Source of the DNA: Tethya wilhelma
Taxonomy: Eukaryota; Porifera; Demospongiae; Tethyida; Tethyidae
Length of the DNA stretch: 64,000 nucleotides
Direction: 5' to 3'
Assembly: GCA_964030475.1 (NCBI GenBank)
Contig: CAXIPT010000006.1
Location: 4,676,917-4,740,916, forward strand
The stretch's first letter is position 1, and every line of letters starts with the position of its first letter. The position numbers and the translations under genes were made by a program. Under the pieces are notes generated by a model. It searched no databases, was not told where the DNA came from, and worked only from the letters and a program-made list of their open reading frames with translations. This document shows positions 25,526 through 35,607 of this stretch, piece by piece.

Positions 25526-25589
<64 letters not shown>
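25526..25589. repeat. (CT)n microsatellite abutting the assembly gap
   Basis: Pure CT run that ends at the first N; (GT)n resumes right after the gap at 25876. The gap was therefore caused by simple repeats. Confidence 0.95.
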
Positions 25590-25875
25590 NNNNNNNNNNN
25601 NNNNNNNNNNNNNNNNNNNNNNNNNNNNNNNNNNNNNNNNNNNNNNNNNNNNNNNNNNNNNNNNNNNNNNNNNNNNNNNNNNNNNNNNNNNNNNNNNNNN
25701 NNNNNNNNNNNNNNNNNNNNNNNNNNNNNNNNNNNNNNNNNNNNNNNNNNNNNNNNNNNNNNNNNNNNNNNNNNNNNNNNNNNNNNNNNNNNNNNNNNNN
25801 NNNNNNNNNNNNNNNNNNNNNNNNNNNNNNNNNNNNNNNNNNNNNNNNNNNNNNNNNNNNNNNNNNNNNNNNNNN
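25590..25875. other. Assembly gap (286 N)
   Basis: Unknown bases between a CT run and a GT run. An upstream UBAP1-like exon may be lost here. Confidence 1.
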
Positions 25876-25919
25876 GTGTGTGTGTGTGTGTGTGTGTGTG
25901 TGGTGGGGAAGGGGGGTTA

Positions 25920-26218
25920 GGATACATTCTGGGCTGTGCATCTCAGTCTAGGAAGGTCGTATTGAGCTGGGATTGGTACCATTGCAATCAGCTTGAAGAG
26001 ATCTTTTAAATGATTTGGTTTATATGTAGATTTTAAATTTTGACTAAAATGGTCAAAACCATGTTTTATAGCCTTTGATCAAGTGTGATTTTTTGACAAA
26101 AATGACCTTTTTTCAATTTTCAAATTACACCATATCATTTAAAAGATCTTTTTGAGCTGATCGCAATGGTGCTAGTCCCAGCTTCTAACAACCGAAGGTT
26201 GCTGTTTTAGGAGCAGAT
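25920..26218. mobile_element. Inverted-repeat element, family B, copy 2
   Basis: Contains TCTCAGTCTAGGAAGGTCGT and GAGCTGGGATTGGTACCATT. The opposite arm reads GAGCTGATCGCAATGGTGCT then CCCAGCTTCTAACAACC. It lines up along its length with 58659-58927, including the outer GATACATTC..GGCTG start. Confidence 0.75.
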
Positions 26219-26267
26219 AATATTAATAATTATTATCTCTTATCCACCAATGCTGTCTGTTCCACAG

Positions 26268-28497
26268 TATAACTACTCAGTTGAGAATAAAGTTTTGGAA
26301 CAGGCTAGAACCAGAGCTCGCTCTATAGCCTCTGAGGCGTCTCTGGAGAGAAGGAAGCTCAAAGAACAGCAAGAAGAAGCTGCAGCAGCAGAGACAACAG
26401 ACCGTCAAACAGCTCCCCTTTTACCCTTTCTGGCCAGCGATACCATCCTCACTCCTATTCCAGTTACAAACAATACCAGTAATACCAGTCAAACCAGTTC
26501 TGATTCGAATGGACAAACTAGTCAAACTGGTTTAGCCAGTGATGGTGGAGCAACTGCTGGAACTCAAGCCAAAAGCACCGATGCAAGTAGTGCTATCAAA
26601 TCTCTCGGACAGTTAAGCCTGAGAGAATTTGAAGATGATAATTTTGACCCATTCGAGATAACTAGTTTGCAAGCCATTAACGACTTAGAGGTACTTCAGA
26701 GTGTACTGCAGCCGACTGTTGTTAGCCCACCTGCGTCCGTTGCTACTAGTAACTCATCTCCAATTAGTGCCCACCATCCACAGCAGGAAGAGGCACCACC
26801 AAACCAATCATCGTCAGGGGTTACCCCTCAATCAGCAGCTATTGTTACCGTAGCAACACAACAATCAACCACACCCACTCCGCTACCAAGAACAAATCTC
26901 AAACCAAATACATCGCCAAAACCAGCTGCAAGAAAACTCTCAGAACCCACTTCTTCACGAACAGCACCTCTCCCCCCTCCTCCAGCATCACCACCATCAG
27001 TGGCTCCTACCGTGATGCCAGGGAGGAGTGGTAGTGCTCCCAGTATGGATGTAATGGCACAGCTGAATCAGCCTCCTCAAGACCTGTTCTTCTCAGTGAC
27101 TCCAACACCTGTTGTGTCCACTAACCCGTTTGCTAGTCAGACCCCGACTCACACCTCCTCCGCTCTCCCCTCCTACCCCACCCTCCCTTCCTCACTACCA
27201 CCTTCTTCCTCACCTTCCGCTGGTTCAACTGTCACTAATCCTTTTGCCGTCGCCACAGTAACACCAACGGTTGCTGCGACTCTCCCTCCAGCTGTCTCCG
27301 TGGCTCCGAGCTCCGAGGGAGGGGGGCCCAGCGTGGGGACTCTCATTGAGATAGGCAGTTCACCTGCTGTGTCAGTGGAACAGCAGCTGCCAACTCCTCC
27401 AGTGCCAGCTGTACGACACTCACCTCTTCAGGTATAAAATTGAAGGATATTAATTTTACTGTAGGAGGAAATTTTGGTATCGAATATCGGAAAATTTTTA
27501 CACAATAATATTCCAATCTATGGTATGCAGTTTACCTGTATTGTGTATGCCAATTGTACTTTTGTGTGAGTTTTCAGAATATCTTTCTCTAATTGTCAGT
27601 CTGTTCAGGTCCCTCCCCCCTATCCCACATCAACCACTCCCTCCCAACAGCCTCAGGGCGTTCCTACGTCTCAATCATCCAGTCCTGTTCCCAAGCCTCG
27701 GTCACACCTTCCTTCGTCACAACAGACACGCCCACTTTCTGCCGGCGAGAGAGTATTCAATGGACAGTCGTCACAGCCACGCCCACCTCCCCTCGGACCA
27801 AAACCGACATCTGCGAGTAACGTGAGCCCCCAGTTGCACCCTCGTCTTGGCCTAGGAGTACCTGTCCTCCCGCCAATTCCCACAGCCAGTGCAACAGCCA
27901 CACCCACCAGTGTGTCTGAGTCACACCCACCTCCTTATAAGGCTCAAGTGACTCCGCCCACTAAACGAGCGTCTCCCCCGCCACCTTATCGAGCCTACGA
28001 TCAGCAATCTCAACAGCAAAGAGGTCAAAGTCCACCACAAGTGGTACCGAGGCAGTATAAGCTACCAGATCTACAAGTAAGCCGTCATATTTCTAAATAA
28101 TGCACACTGTTGAATGTGATTCTATTTAATGCCCACTGTGTGCTGCTTTCATAGTCGAGTTTGAGCAGTGAACAGAAGTCTGAGGTGAACTCCATTGCTG
28201 GAATGGGCTTTCCTTCGCCACGAGTGGCAAGAGCTGTCCTTAGATACGATGGAGATCGATCTAAGGTGTGTGTGTGTGTGTGTACGTGTGTACGTGTGGG
28301 TGGGTGTGGAGAATTTGATGAATAAATTGACACTTTTGTTCTTGTATTAAACCTCATTTGCTGTGCATTTGTAGGTTCTTGATTTTCTGTTTCTTGTTGG
28401 CCATCTTGAAGAGCTACGCTTCAATGGAGATTCTGCTGAGACAGCACTTTTAGCATGCAAAGAGGACAGTGAAAAGGTGTGTTGACAGTTTGTGTGT

Positions 28498-28543
<46 letters not shown>

Positions 28544-28725
28544 CAAGCAATCTGTTCCAAATAGTTCTAAAAATCTGACTTCTTCTCCAGGCAAAGGAGT
28601 ACCTGAACAAAGTGGATCAGTTCAAAGGAATGGGCTTCAGTGAGAAGTCCATTCACGACTCCTACAGCAAGGCCAAAGGAGATTGGGACAAGGTCCTTGA
28701 TCTCTTGATAACAGCTGCTAGCTGA
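26268..28725 (+). CDS. UBAP1: UBAP1-like ESCRT-I subunit, 5'-partial
   Basis: ESCRT-I subunit that binds ubiquitinated cargo at endosomes for multivesicular-body sorting. Exons: 26268-27431, 27600-28076, 28155-28265, 28375-28476 and 28591-28725, all phase 0, 662 residues. The first exon opens YNYSVENKVLEQARTRA, like the region after the ESCRT-binding UMA domain of UBAP1, then has REFEDDNFDPFE, like UBAP1's acidic NL.DFE..DPF stretch. The last three exons match the tandem UBA (SOUBA) region: EVNSIAGMGFPSPRVARAVL, VLDFLFLVGHLEELRF, then VDQFKGMGFSEKSIHDSY and a stop soon after. The middle is Pro/Ser/Thr-rich with NPF motifs (NPFASQ, NPFAVA) and three PPPY motifs, suggesting EH- and WW-domain partners. 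The UMA-encoding 5' exon was not found; the N gap is a likely place. Confidence 0.85.
28498..28541. repeat. (GA)n microsatellite in the last UBAP1-like intron
   Basis: About 22 GA units between the two final exons. Confidence 0.95.
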
Positions 28726-29115
28726 CATCCACTACCGTGATTTGTATGTATGTATGTATGTGTGTGTGTGATTGTGTACGTGTGATATCATGAACTAGTG
28801 ACTATGTACATACACACGTACTCTGTGTGTATGTGTGTGTGTTAGAGCTGTGTATGTATGATTGTCTTGTGTCTCTTAGCAGCTGTTTGTCGTGTACAGT
28901 TAAAATTTTGTACATGTGTGTGTGTGTATCAGTCAAAAGTCAATACACGAGAATTAAGCAATTTTTTTACAGAGAATCTAAACAAATAAAATTTCATTGT
29001 GTTATAAGTTCTGTGGTAGCTGTTTATCACCAAAAAAAACAAGAAAAAAACTCTTCTTTGCATGCATGGTTTAGTGTCTCAATTTGGGTATATATTATTC
29101 TTGTGATTGACCTAG
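28726..29115. other. Shared 3' region of the UBAP1-like and SelA-like genes
   Basis: TATG/GT-rich 3' UTR. AATAAA at 28985-28990 fits UBAP1-like polyadenylation, 130 bases before the stop codon of the convergent minus-strand gene. No exon seen. Confidence 0.6.
28985..28990 (+). terminator. Polyadenylation signal AATAAA for the UBAP1-like gene
   Basis: First clear AATAAA after the stop codon at 28725, about 260 bases downstream. Confidence 0.5.
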
Positions 29116-31373
29116 CTATGATGTCAGTTCAAACGTCTTGTAAGCTACGACAGTTCCAACTAGATCATGTGATGCACATGTGAGTGGTACGGCGATCTGC
29201 GACTGCAGAAGAGAGATGTTCTGCGACACCTGCTTCAGGAGGGAAACCCTACCAATCATGGCGCACGTCGAGGGAGGTCCCTGAAGGATCTCCGTGTCAG
29301 GGAGGAGAACAATGTCGGCACCTTGAGCAAAGAACTCCATCATCGTGAACACGAACCCACGTCTCGATCCCCTTTTCATTCCGCTCCCGTCCACGATCAC
29401 GGTGACATCATTGACGAGGGTGTGGCACGAGGAGCACACCTCCTGCAGTGACATGTGCTGACAGTGCTTCATGTACGAGTAAGGCTGATAGCACACAGCT
29501 GCCACGCGGTTTGATCGTATCGCCATACTCAACATCCTCCTGTCCATTGGGGAGGCTAGGTCCCCTAGCTCCCAGTCGTAGGCTCCCGTCAATGCTGTAC
29601 ACGTCTTAAGGGGTCCGCTATCCTGGTTGCCATGGCAACAGGCATCGTGGAGGACCGCCAGTGGTAGGCCTTGTCTGGAGTTGATGCGACGGTTTATGCT
29701 GAGCGGGTCGATCTTGAGCATGCTTGCTGAGACAGCGATGATGTAAGCTGCAGCTCTGGAGGGGGCGATGATGATGGTGTAGTCGTCAGGGGGTAGTGAG
29801 AGGGCCTGGATCATGTGAGACTCACATGACTTGGTAAGAGTGACAGGGTTGACTGTTTCTTTGAGTGCTGACTGCATGGCTTGAATCTGTACGAGAATAA
29901 TATCAATATCACAGTAAAGTATTAGTTTCTTCAAGTCATATTGAATACAAGCAAACCCAAAATGTCTGTTTGACCAGAGTGAACATTAATTAGAAGTGCT
30001 CCTACCAAGCCACCACCAACACATATCAGTCCACTTACCACTGAAGGGAGTATGGTATCACATGGCTGTGAGTCTAAACCAAACAGAAGATCATACACCG
30101 AGCGCTCTTCTTCTACTTCTTTATCTTCTTGGTCATTTGTTGATGTCTCTTGAGAGAAGTCATTTTCATCGGCACTGTTTTCTGGCGATGCTGCTCCACT
30201 TGTCACAGCAGGTTCAATGATGGTGGTGAAGATCTGTTGGAAACTGTTTGCCAAAGAAGAAGAAGAAGAAGAGGTAAGGTTTGTGTCTCCAGCTGCCCCT
30301 TCTGGTGGTCGGGATTGGCTGCCCACTTTCAAAGGGGTGTGCAGTTCAAACAGCCCACTTTGGATGCCCGTGGAAGTGACTCTCCTCTTTGAAGTGGAAC
30401 TACTGCTACTTGCTAGTGGACTGTCAGACAACAGTTTGGAACGTTTGCTAAGAGTTTCTAAGCTGATCTGAGGTAGCCTACATTTAGGAGATCTCTTCTG
30501 TGCACGTTGCATTGTAGGGACGCTGCTAGCTACTGATTTGTGGGTTCCTAGAGGAGATGAGGATGGAGTCCTGATTTTTCCAGGTATTCTAATGTCACGA
30601 GCTTGTCCTGGAGGCTTTGTCTTGCGTCTACAACCATAACCATGGCTACAAATATCACACGAAGCAATCTAAAAGGACAGAGCCACACACACACATATCA
30701 GTACCATCCTGTCACATGACATACAAATGACAATTGGTTGCTAAGAACCTACACACTCGCAGATGTCCTTCCTTTGGCCTTTCCAAAAGTACTGCTGTCC
30801 AATCAGCTCCAGCATCTTATCTCTCCTGTGGTGGAAATTATCGCTGCCCGTCATCACGTGGATCTCATTGCAAATCTTCACCCTCTCGTCATAACCCCTC
30901 ACAACGAGCACGGTTGATACACTAGTGCCATCTTTGGAAGGTTTGGAGTAGTACAGCTTGTTATCGCTGCCCAGGTTGTAGCTGGAAGCCGCCTTTGCGA
31001 TTCCGGTTGGATTTTTCTTTGGTAGTGTTTTTGTTTTGAGATATTCATACATTTGATCGTAGAACATCTCCCAGCGTGAGATGTCAGCTTGCAGCTGTTC
31101 ACTGTGTACACCATCACTTTCAAGAAGGGCACCATTTGTGGTGGAGGTGGTGGTGTCGTTTTCGTGATCAATCGTGTCTGTTGTCATGACTACAATGGGT
31201 GGAGTGTTACATGACGTAACACCAGTTGACACGGCAGGTGTATTTGTATCAATATCTGTTTGTGGATTGCTGCCATCTAAGATGAGCTCAACCACACTTG
31301 GAGTTGATGTTTCAGTGGCAGTATTTGTGCATTCATAAGGTACACTCATGGCTTTTAGCATTGATTCTACCAT
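29116..31373 (-). CDS. Integrase-type H2C2 zinc-binding domain fused to a SelA-like PLP-fold domain (lysine lost)
   Basis: Coding exons (minus): 31373-30753, 30668-30039 and 29886-29116, each a multiple of three, 673 residues. Residues about 110-215 resemble the integrase H2C2 module: YDQMYEYLKTKTLPKK, LYYSKPSKDG, then HVMTGSDNFHHRRDKMLELI and QQYFWKGQRKDICECIASCD completed by IC across the first splice. A basic, Ser-rich linker follows, then an acidic stretch. The C-terminal 256 residues resemble bacterial selenocysteine synthase SelA: TIIIAPSRAAAYIIAVSASM, VAAVCYQPYSYMKH, VTVIVDGSGMKRGSRRG and ADIVLLPDTEILQGPPSTCA. In SelA the last motif carries the Lys that holds PLP; here no Lys is present, so classical catalysis is unlikely. 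No reverse transcriptase, protease or DDE core is seen, which suggests a domesticated host gene. A 5' UTR exon probably ends at 31516 with the acceptor before 31398. Function unknown; the SelA relation is recognition from memory. Confidence 0.7.
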
Positions 31374-31515
31374 CACATGTACACAACTAGCTCTGACCCT
31401 GTAGAAACGTGACAGGACAAAGTTATAAAGTAAATGTGACCTAGTATCTGACCTACAACAGGCCAGCCGCCAAAAAAGACTGATTCCTATAACTTTAACA
31501 GTTTGAAAGACTGAC

Positions 31516-31625
31516 CTTCAATACAATTTTTCTTTTTGTTCGTCCTACCACCTCATTGTCCTTGTCCCAAAGTTCATTTAACGTGACCCGCCCAACCGCG
31601 AACGTGACCCGCAAAGATGGCCCCC
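31516..31625 (-). promoter_or_regulatory. 5' UTR exon and promoter of the H2C2/SelA-like gene
   Basis: CpG-containing stretch (CGTGACCCGCCCAACCGCGA on the plus strand) with AAGATGGC, a YY1-like core, at about 31614-31621. The minus-strand transcript seems to start here and to use a GTCAGT donor at 31515. It begins only about 65-80 bases past the SRFBP1 stop codon on the same strand. Confidence 0.45.
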
Positions 31626-31688
31626 GGACGGACACGTGAATATAAAATTAATGTCATCCCTAGCTCTATATTAAACTGCATGCATGTT

Positions 31689-33034
31689 TTAATCAGAGTC
31701 TGTAAAGATAGTCTTCTTTCCTTGAAACTGTTCAATGCCCCTCTCTTGCTGTTTCTTCATTCTACTAGCTTGCCAAGATGGATGGAGTGTTGCTGCAGCT
31801 GCTGCTGCTGTGTCAGTGGACAATGGTGATGCTTTTGATGATGAAGTTCTTGGAATCACTTGAGTTTTCTTCTTTGTGCTAGTTCCTGGGTTAATTAATG
31901 GATGTCAATGTGTAAATGAGAGAGGCTGTATGTTTGTTTGAGTGAATGTAGAATACCTTTATCTTTGGTCAAGTGAGTAGCTTGGCCACCGTATTTTGAG
32001 AGCCACAATCTGTATGTACAGAAGAGAGTGCCATTGACTAAAATGATACACACAATAATAGTGACTGTATCTCACTTCCTTCTAGCTCTCTGACCAAGAC
32101 GATTTTTCAACTTTTAAAAAAAAAAAAAAAAAGAAACTGGTTAAACAATATTCATTCAACAGTAGTCAACGATCCAGTTCACCACTGCAACTTACTTTAT
32201 GCCTGGCTTTGCTAGATTTAGTTGTTGAAGAGCTTCTCTTAGTCTGAGAAGTGAGTTTTGTTCCTTGGCCACTGACAGACAAGGAGCTCACAAATATGGA
32301 GTCAATACTTCTCTGGGGAGCCACTTTGACGGATTGAGAGGCTCCACTCTCTTCAAGAGAGTCATCTTCTTCATCTTCTGATGTCATTGCATCATTGCCA
32401 TCTGCATCGCTTGAATCCGATGGAACAGTTCTTGATTTCAAGATCTCTTCTTGGTCACCTTGCTTTCCTGTCCTACAAACTGCATCTTTCGTCCTAGCAT
32501 CAGCTGTCCTGACTGTATTCGTCCTGATGAATCTTTGCAATGATTTGGAGGAAAGAATTCTCCATTTTGCTCTTTCATTGAGACTTGTTGGAGGCTGCAA
32601 CATCACAAAAAAAATAATCTTTGTAAAATCTACCCTGACAAACAATTTGCTAATCTTATCCCCTCACATTTCTCTCCTGCCATTGTTCATCACCTTCAGT
32701 TCTGTCGTTGAGATAGTCAACCAGTTCAGTCAAATTGACTTTCTATATGGATCAAAAATGAACCCATACATGATTGGAAACACACACTGAGTTACTTTGA
32801 TAAGCTCCAGCTCTTCTTGTAGTCTGCTGACTTTACGTTGGTTCTTTTGAATTTGAAGTTCATTGCCTCTGAAATTTTGAGAAACTAAGTGATTTTGTTC
32901 TTGAGGTGAGAGTGCAACCAGATACTATTGTTAGCACACCTTTTTCTTCCAAGGGCCTTAATTCGTTTGCTTACTCTCTGAATTTCAAACAGTCTTGCTT
33001 TCTTGAGCTCTCTCTTCAAGTGAGTCTGCATCAT
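31689..33034 (-). CDS. SRFBP1: SRFBP1/BUD22-family protein
   Basis: Nuclear/nucleolar protein; yeast BUD22 acts in 18S rRNA processing and vertebrate SRFBP1 binds serum response factor. Exons (minus): 33034-32940, 32868-32796, 32742-32668, 32594-32196, 32110-32076, 32009-31957 and 31885-31689. Phases close, giving 308 residues from MMQTHLKRELKKARLFEIQR. The N-terminal coiled coil continues GNELQIQKNQRKVSRLQEEL, as in the BUD22 domain. A Ser/acidic middle (MTSEDEEDDSLEESGASQ) follows. The C-terminus carries the family hallmarks KNRLGQRARRK, LHPSWQASRMKKQQ and FQGKKTIF just before the stop. It is shorter than human SRFBP1 (about 430 residues), mainly in the disordered middle. Confidence 0.9.
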
Positions 33035-33475
33035 TATTGGGTAATGGTCGTCACACAAATTTCAGCGATTGTTACGTAATTGTAATTATAAATGTGCATG
33101 CAATAAGCTAAGAAGGAAGTTGCCTATAAGTGGCATGTTGTGACTCATCAATGGAGGAAATCCTTCATCTTTAGAGCAGAGGTGACTGGCTACATGCTTC
33201 TCCTTCCTCTGCTAATTCACCCCTCTGTGTTGACATCCTGACCTGGACATACCTTGATTCCTGGGCTATTGATGATTGCAAACTCAGTTAATACTTATTG
33301 ACATTATTATGATTGTATACCATAGATAATATTATCTATGTGTATACACACACATACACATGAATGCGCAAAATAACCGACTATAAGATGCACAATATAT
33401 CTGCCCATTTTTTCCATTTCAAGATCAAGACGCTATAACTACAATCAGCTCTTATTAACTAAATTTAAAGAAGTG
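33035..33475. other. Head-to-head intergenic region, SRFBP1 / mucin-like gene
   Basis: 441 bases between two divergent start codons; no exon seen. GTAATGGTCGTCACACAAA, a copy of a dispersed motif, lies just upstream of the SRFBP1 ATG at about 33041-33059. Confidence 0.6.
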
Positions 33476-34021
33476 ATGCATTGCTATAGAATGTTCTCCT
33501 GCCTAGGCTTGCTAAGTCTGGTTGTGCTAATAAATGCTCAGCTTGATCTCAGTGACCACGATCCAGAGTGTTTTGCTGACATTCTTTTGCAAAACCAGTT
33601 GTTTCTCTGCAAGCCAATCATCCCTGGTGATCCTGCTCCTTTTGCAGATACTATATGCACTGAGGAATGCTTTACAAGACTGCTGAAAGCGTATGAAGTT
33701 TGTGGTGGTGCAGAATTTCGTGAACTCATTATTGGAGGTAAAATCGAGTTGAGTATTATTTAATATTATCATCAATAACTTAATAATTGTTGATTTTCCA
33801 GTAATTATTAATGTCACAGAAACTATTGGCTCCTTGTTCATGTAATTAACTCTTGCAGGTTGTTCAAGAGATGCCAGTGGAAGATTGTGTGCACAGGTTG
33901 TTCCAGAGTTTCTACAGTCCAACAACACTCTGGTTCAGACAGCCATTGCAGCTTGCCAAGGAGGCTCCAACTGTGATGATGGCTGCAGCAGTGCTGTGAA
34001 TGAGGTACTACTATAAGAACG

Positions 34022-34061
<40 letters not shown>

Positions 34062-34808
34062 CAGAATAATGTGCTTCAATTTTTTGCTACATGTATCTCA
34101 CACTTTCAGCTAGGATGCTGTGCTCGCTACACCAATGGAATCTTATCATTTCTCACATTTGAAAATGGTCTCCTCTTAGAAGACATGTTAGGAATCAGCC
34201 AATGTAACATTGCTACTTGTGCTCAACAGCCAACAGGTATACCAACCCCTGGTGGACAGACCACTAATGCACCAACTGCTGATGGTCAGACCACTATTGT
34301 GCCAATTACTGACAGTCAGACCACTAATGCGCCAACTACTGGTCGTCAGACCACTATTGTACCAACCACTGGTGGTCAGACCACTATTGTACCAACCACT
34401 GGTGGTCAGACCACTATTGTACCAACTACTGATGGTCAGACCACTAATGCGCCAACTACTGATGGTCAGACCACTATTGTGCCAACTACTGATGGTCAGA
34501 CCACTAATACACCAACTACTGATGGTCAGACCACTATTGTGCCAACTACTGATGGTCAGACCACTATTGTGCCAACTACTGATGGACAGACCACTATTGT
34601 GCCAACTGCTGATGGTCAGACCACTAAGATACAATTGCCTACACTGTCCACCAAAGCAAGCACAGCGATTGTCACAGATAATTCTCAAACTGATTCAAAG
34701 AGTGACATTACCATGACAACTGAGATGAATGGAGCAGTTGGCTTCCATCCTACAATTATACTTATGTCTCTAGCTGCATTTGCAGTTATGGCTCTGATCC
34801 TTTTGTAA
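33476..34808 (+). CDS. Secreted Cys-rich, mucin-like, probably GPI-anchored surface protein
   Basis: Exons 33476-33737, 33859-34004 and 34110-34808; phases agree, 368 residues. The start MHCYRMFSCLGLLSLVVLINA is a signal peptide, with a second Met at 33491 possible. Residues about 25-180 form a Cys-rich ectodomain (CTEECF, CGGAEF, CQGGSNCDDGC, LGCCARYTNG) of a type I do not recognise. Next come about 13 ten-residue repeats of type DGQTTIVPTT/DGQTTNAPTT, rich in Thr and Pro and likely O-glycosylated. A short spacer leads to a C-terminal hydrophobic tail (FHPTIILMSLAAFAVMALIL) ending the protein, which suggests a GPI signal; a single-pass anchor with almost no cytoplasmic tail is the alternative. 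Role unknown; an extracellular coat or adhesion protein is plausible. Confidence 0.82.
34240..34628. repeat. In-frame 30-base minisatellite (about 13 units)
   Basis: Units of the form ACTACTGATGGTCAGACCAC plus ATTGTGCCA or AATGCGCCA, each encoding ten residues; adjacent units often alternate IVP/NAP. Likely to vary in copy number between alleles. Confidence 0.93.
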
Positions 34809-34938
34809 ACATCTACTGTACACGCATGTGAAATTAATTTTCAAGTTTACCCTTTGCAACAGCACAATAATTATTTTTAACAATTAAATACACAGTATTG
34901 TTATGCTACTGAGTGAATGCATAATGTTTTGATTTCTT

Positions 34939-35587
34939 TTAAACTTTGCCCATTTGTTTCATCATAATATTTCTCTCATGTGCTTTTTGCTTTCGTAATC
35001 TTCTCCAATATTCCTTACTGTCCACAGGATACTCCTGGTAAGATTTCTTTGGTTCTGCCAACACCCACAGCCAATCGGGATACTCAGAGTCTTCCTCTAT
35101 AGGAGGATCGCTGCCATCTTTGAACACGTTGGCTCCTTTGCATACAGTGTCATCCTGAGCACTGGGGGGAGGGGGAGGGGGTGGGGACTTCACAGAAGTC
35201 TTTTTTGATGGAGCATTTCCTAATAAGTAAAGGAAAAAAAAAGAGGAGACAGTATCATTAATAAATTGGTAAATGGTCGTCAAACAAACATTCCTCACAA
35301 GGCTTCAAATAACTGTATTCAGAGCTCTCTGTTCCTAAGCATACACGCTAAACTAATTTGTCATCTAAAGTAAGTGTACCTTTAGCTCCTCTGACAAGCA
35401 TCAATCCAGCCAAAGAGTTCCTTGGTCCTCTTACCAGGGATCTACTCGGCTTGTCCTCGTGCACGCCAGTGTGACACAACCATAGCGAGTTCATCTGAGA
35501 CACAGAGCTACTGATAGGTCTGTAGTTCCTTCTCAATAAGTTTACAATTGATACTTTGAGCATTTTGCCAGAAATTGGATGAAACAT
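34939..35587 (-). CDS. MRPL54: Mitochondrial ribosomal protein mL54
   Basis: Component of the large subunit of the mitochondrial ribosome. Exons (minus) 35587-35380 and 35219-34939, joined in frame: 489 coding bases, 162 residues. The N-terminus is basic (MLKVSIVNLLRRNYRPISSS), fitting a mitochondrial presequence; Met at 35587 or 35563 could start it. The conserved core reads GANVFKDGSDPPIEEDSEYP, then DWLW, and ends KEYWRRLRKQKAHERNIMMK, matching the mL54 signature EYP-(E/D)WL and EYWRRLRK. A proline run (SPPPPPPPSAQ) precedes the core. It is convergent with the mucin-like gene, stop codons 130 bases apart. Confidence 0.9.
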
Positions 35588-35607
35588 GCTTGACAGACTT
35601 CTTCACT

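Noticed and set aside
25408..26009. Frames spanning the N gap
   Set aside because: Made only of CT/GT repeats and unknown residues.
34188..34716. Alternative frames through the mucin repeats (plus LVVRPLLYQ and minus SGLTISSWHN types)
   Set aside because: Any frame through a 30-base stop-free repeat stays open; only the frame with signal peptide, Cys-rich exons and hydrophobic tail makes biological sense.
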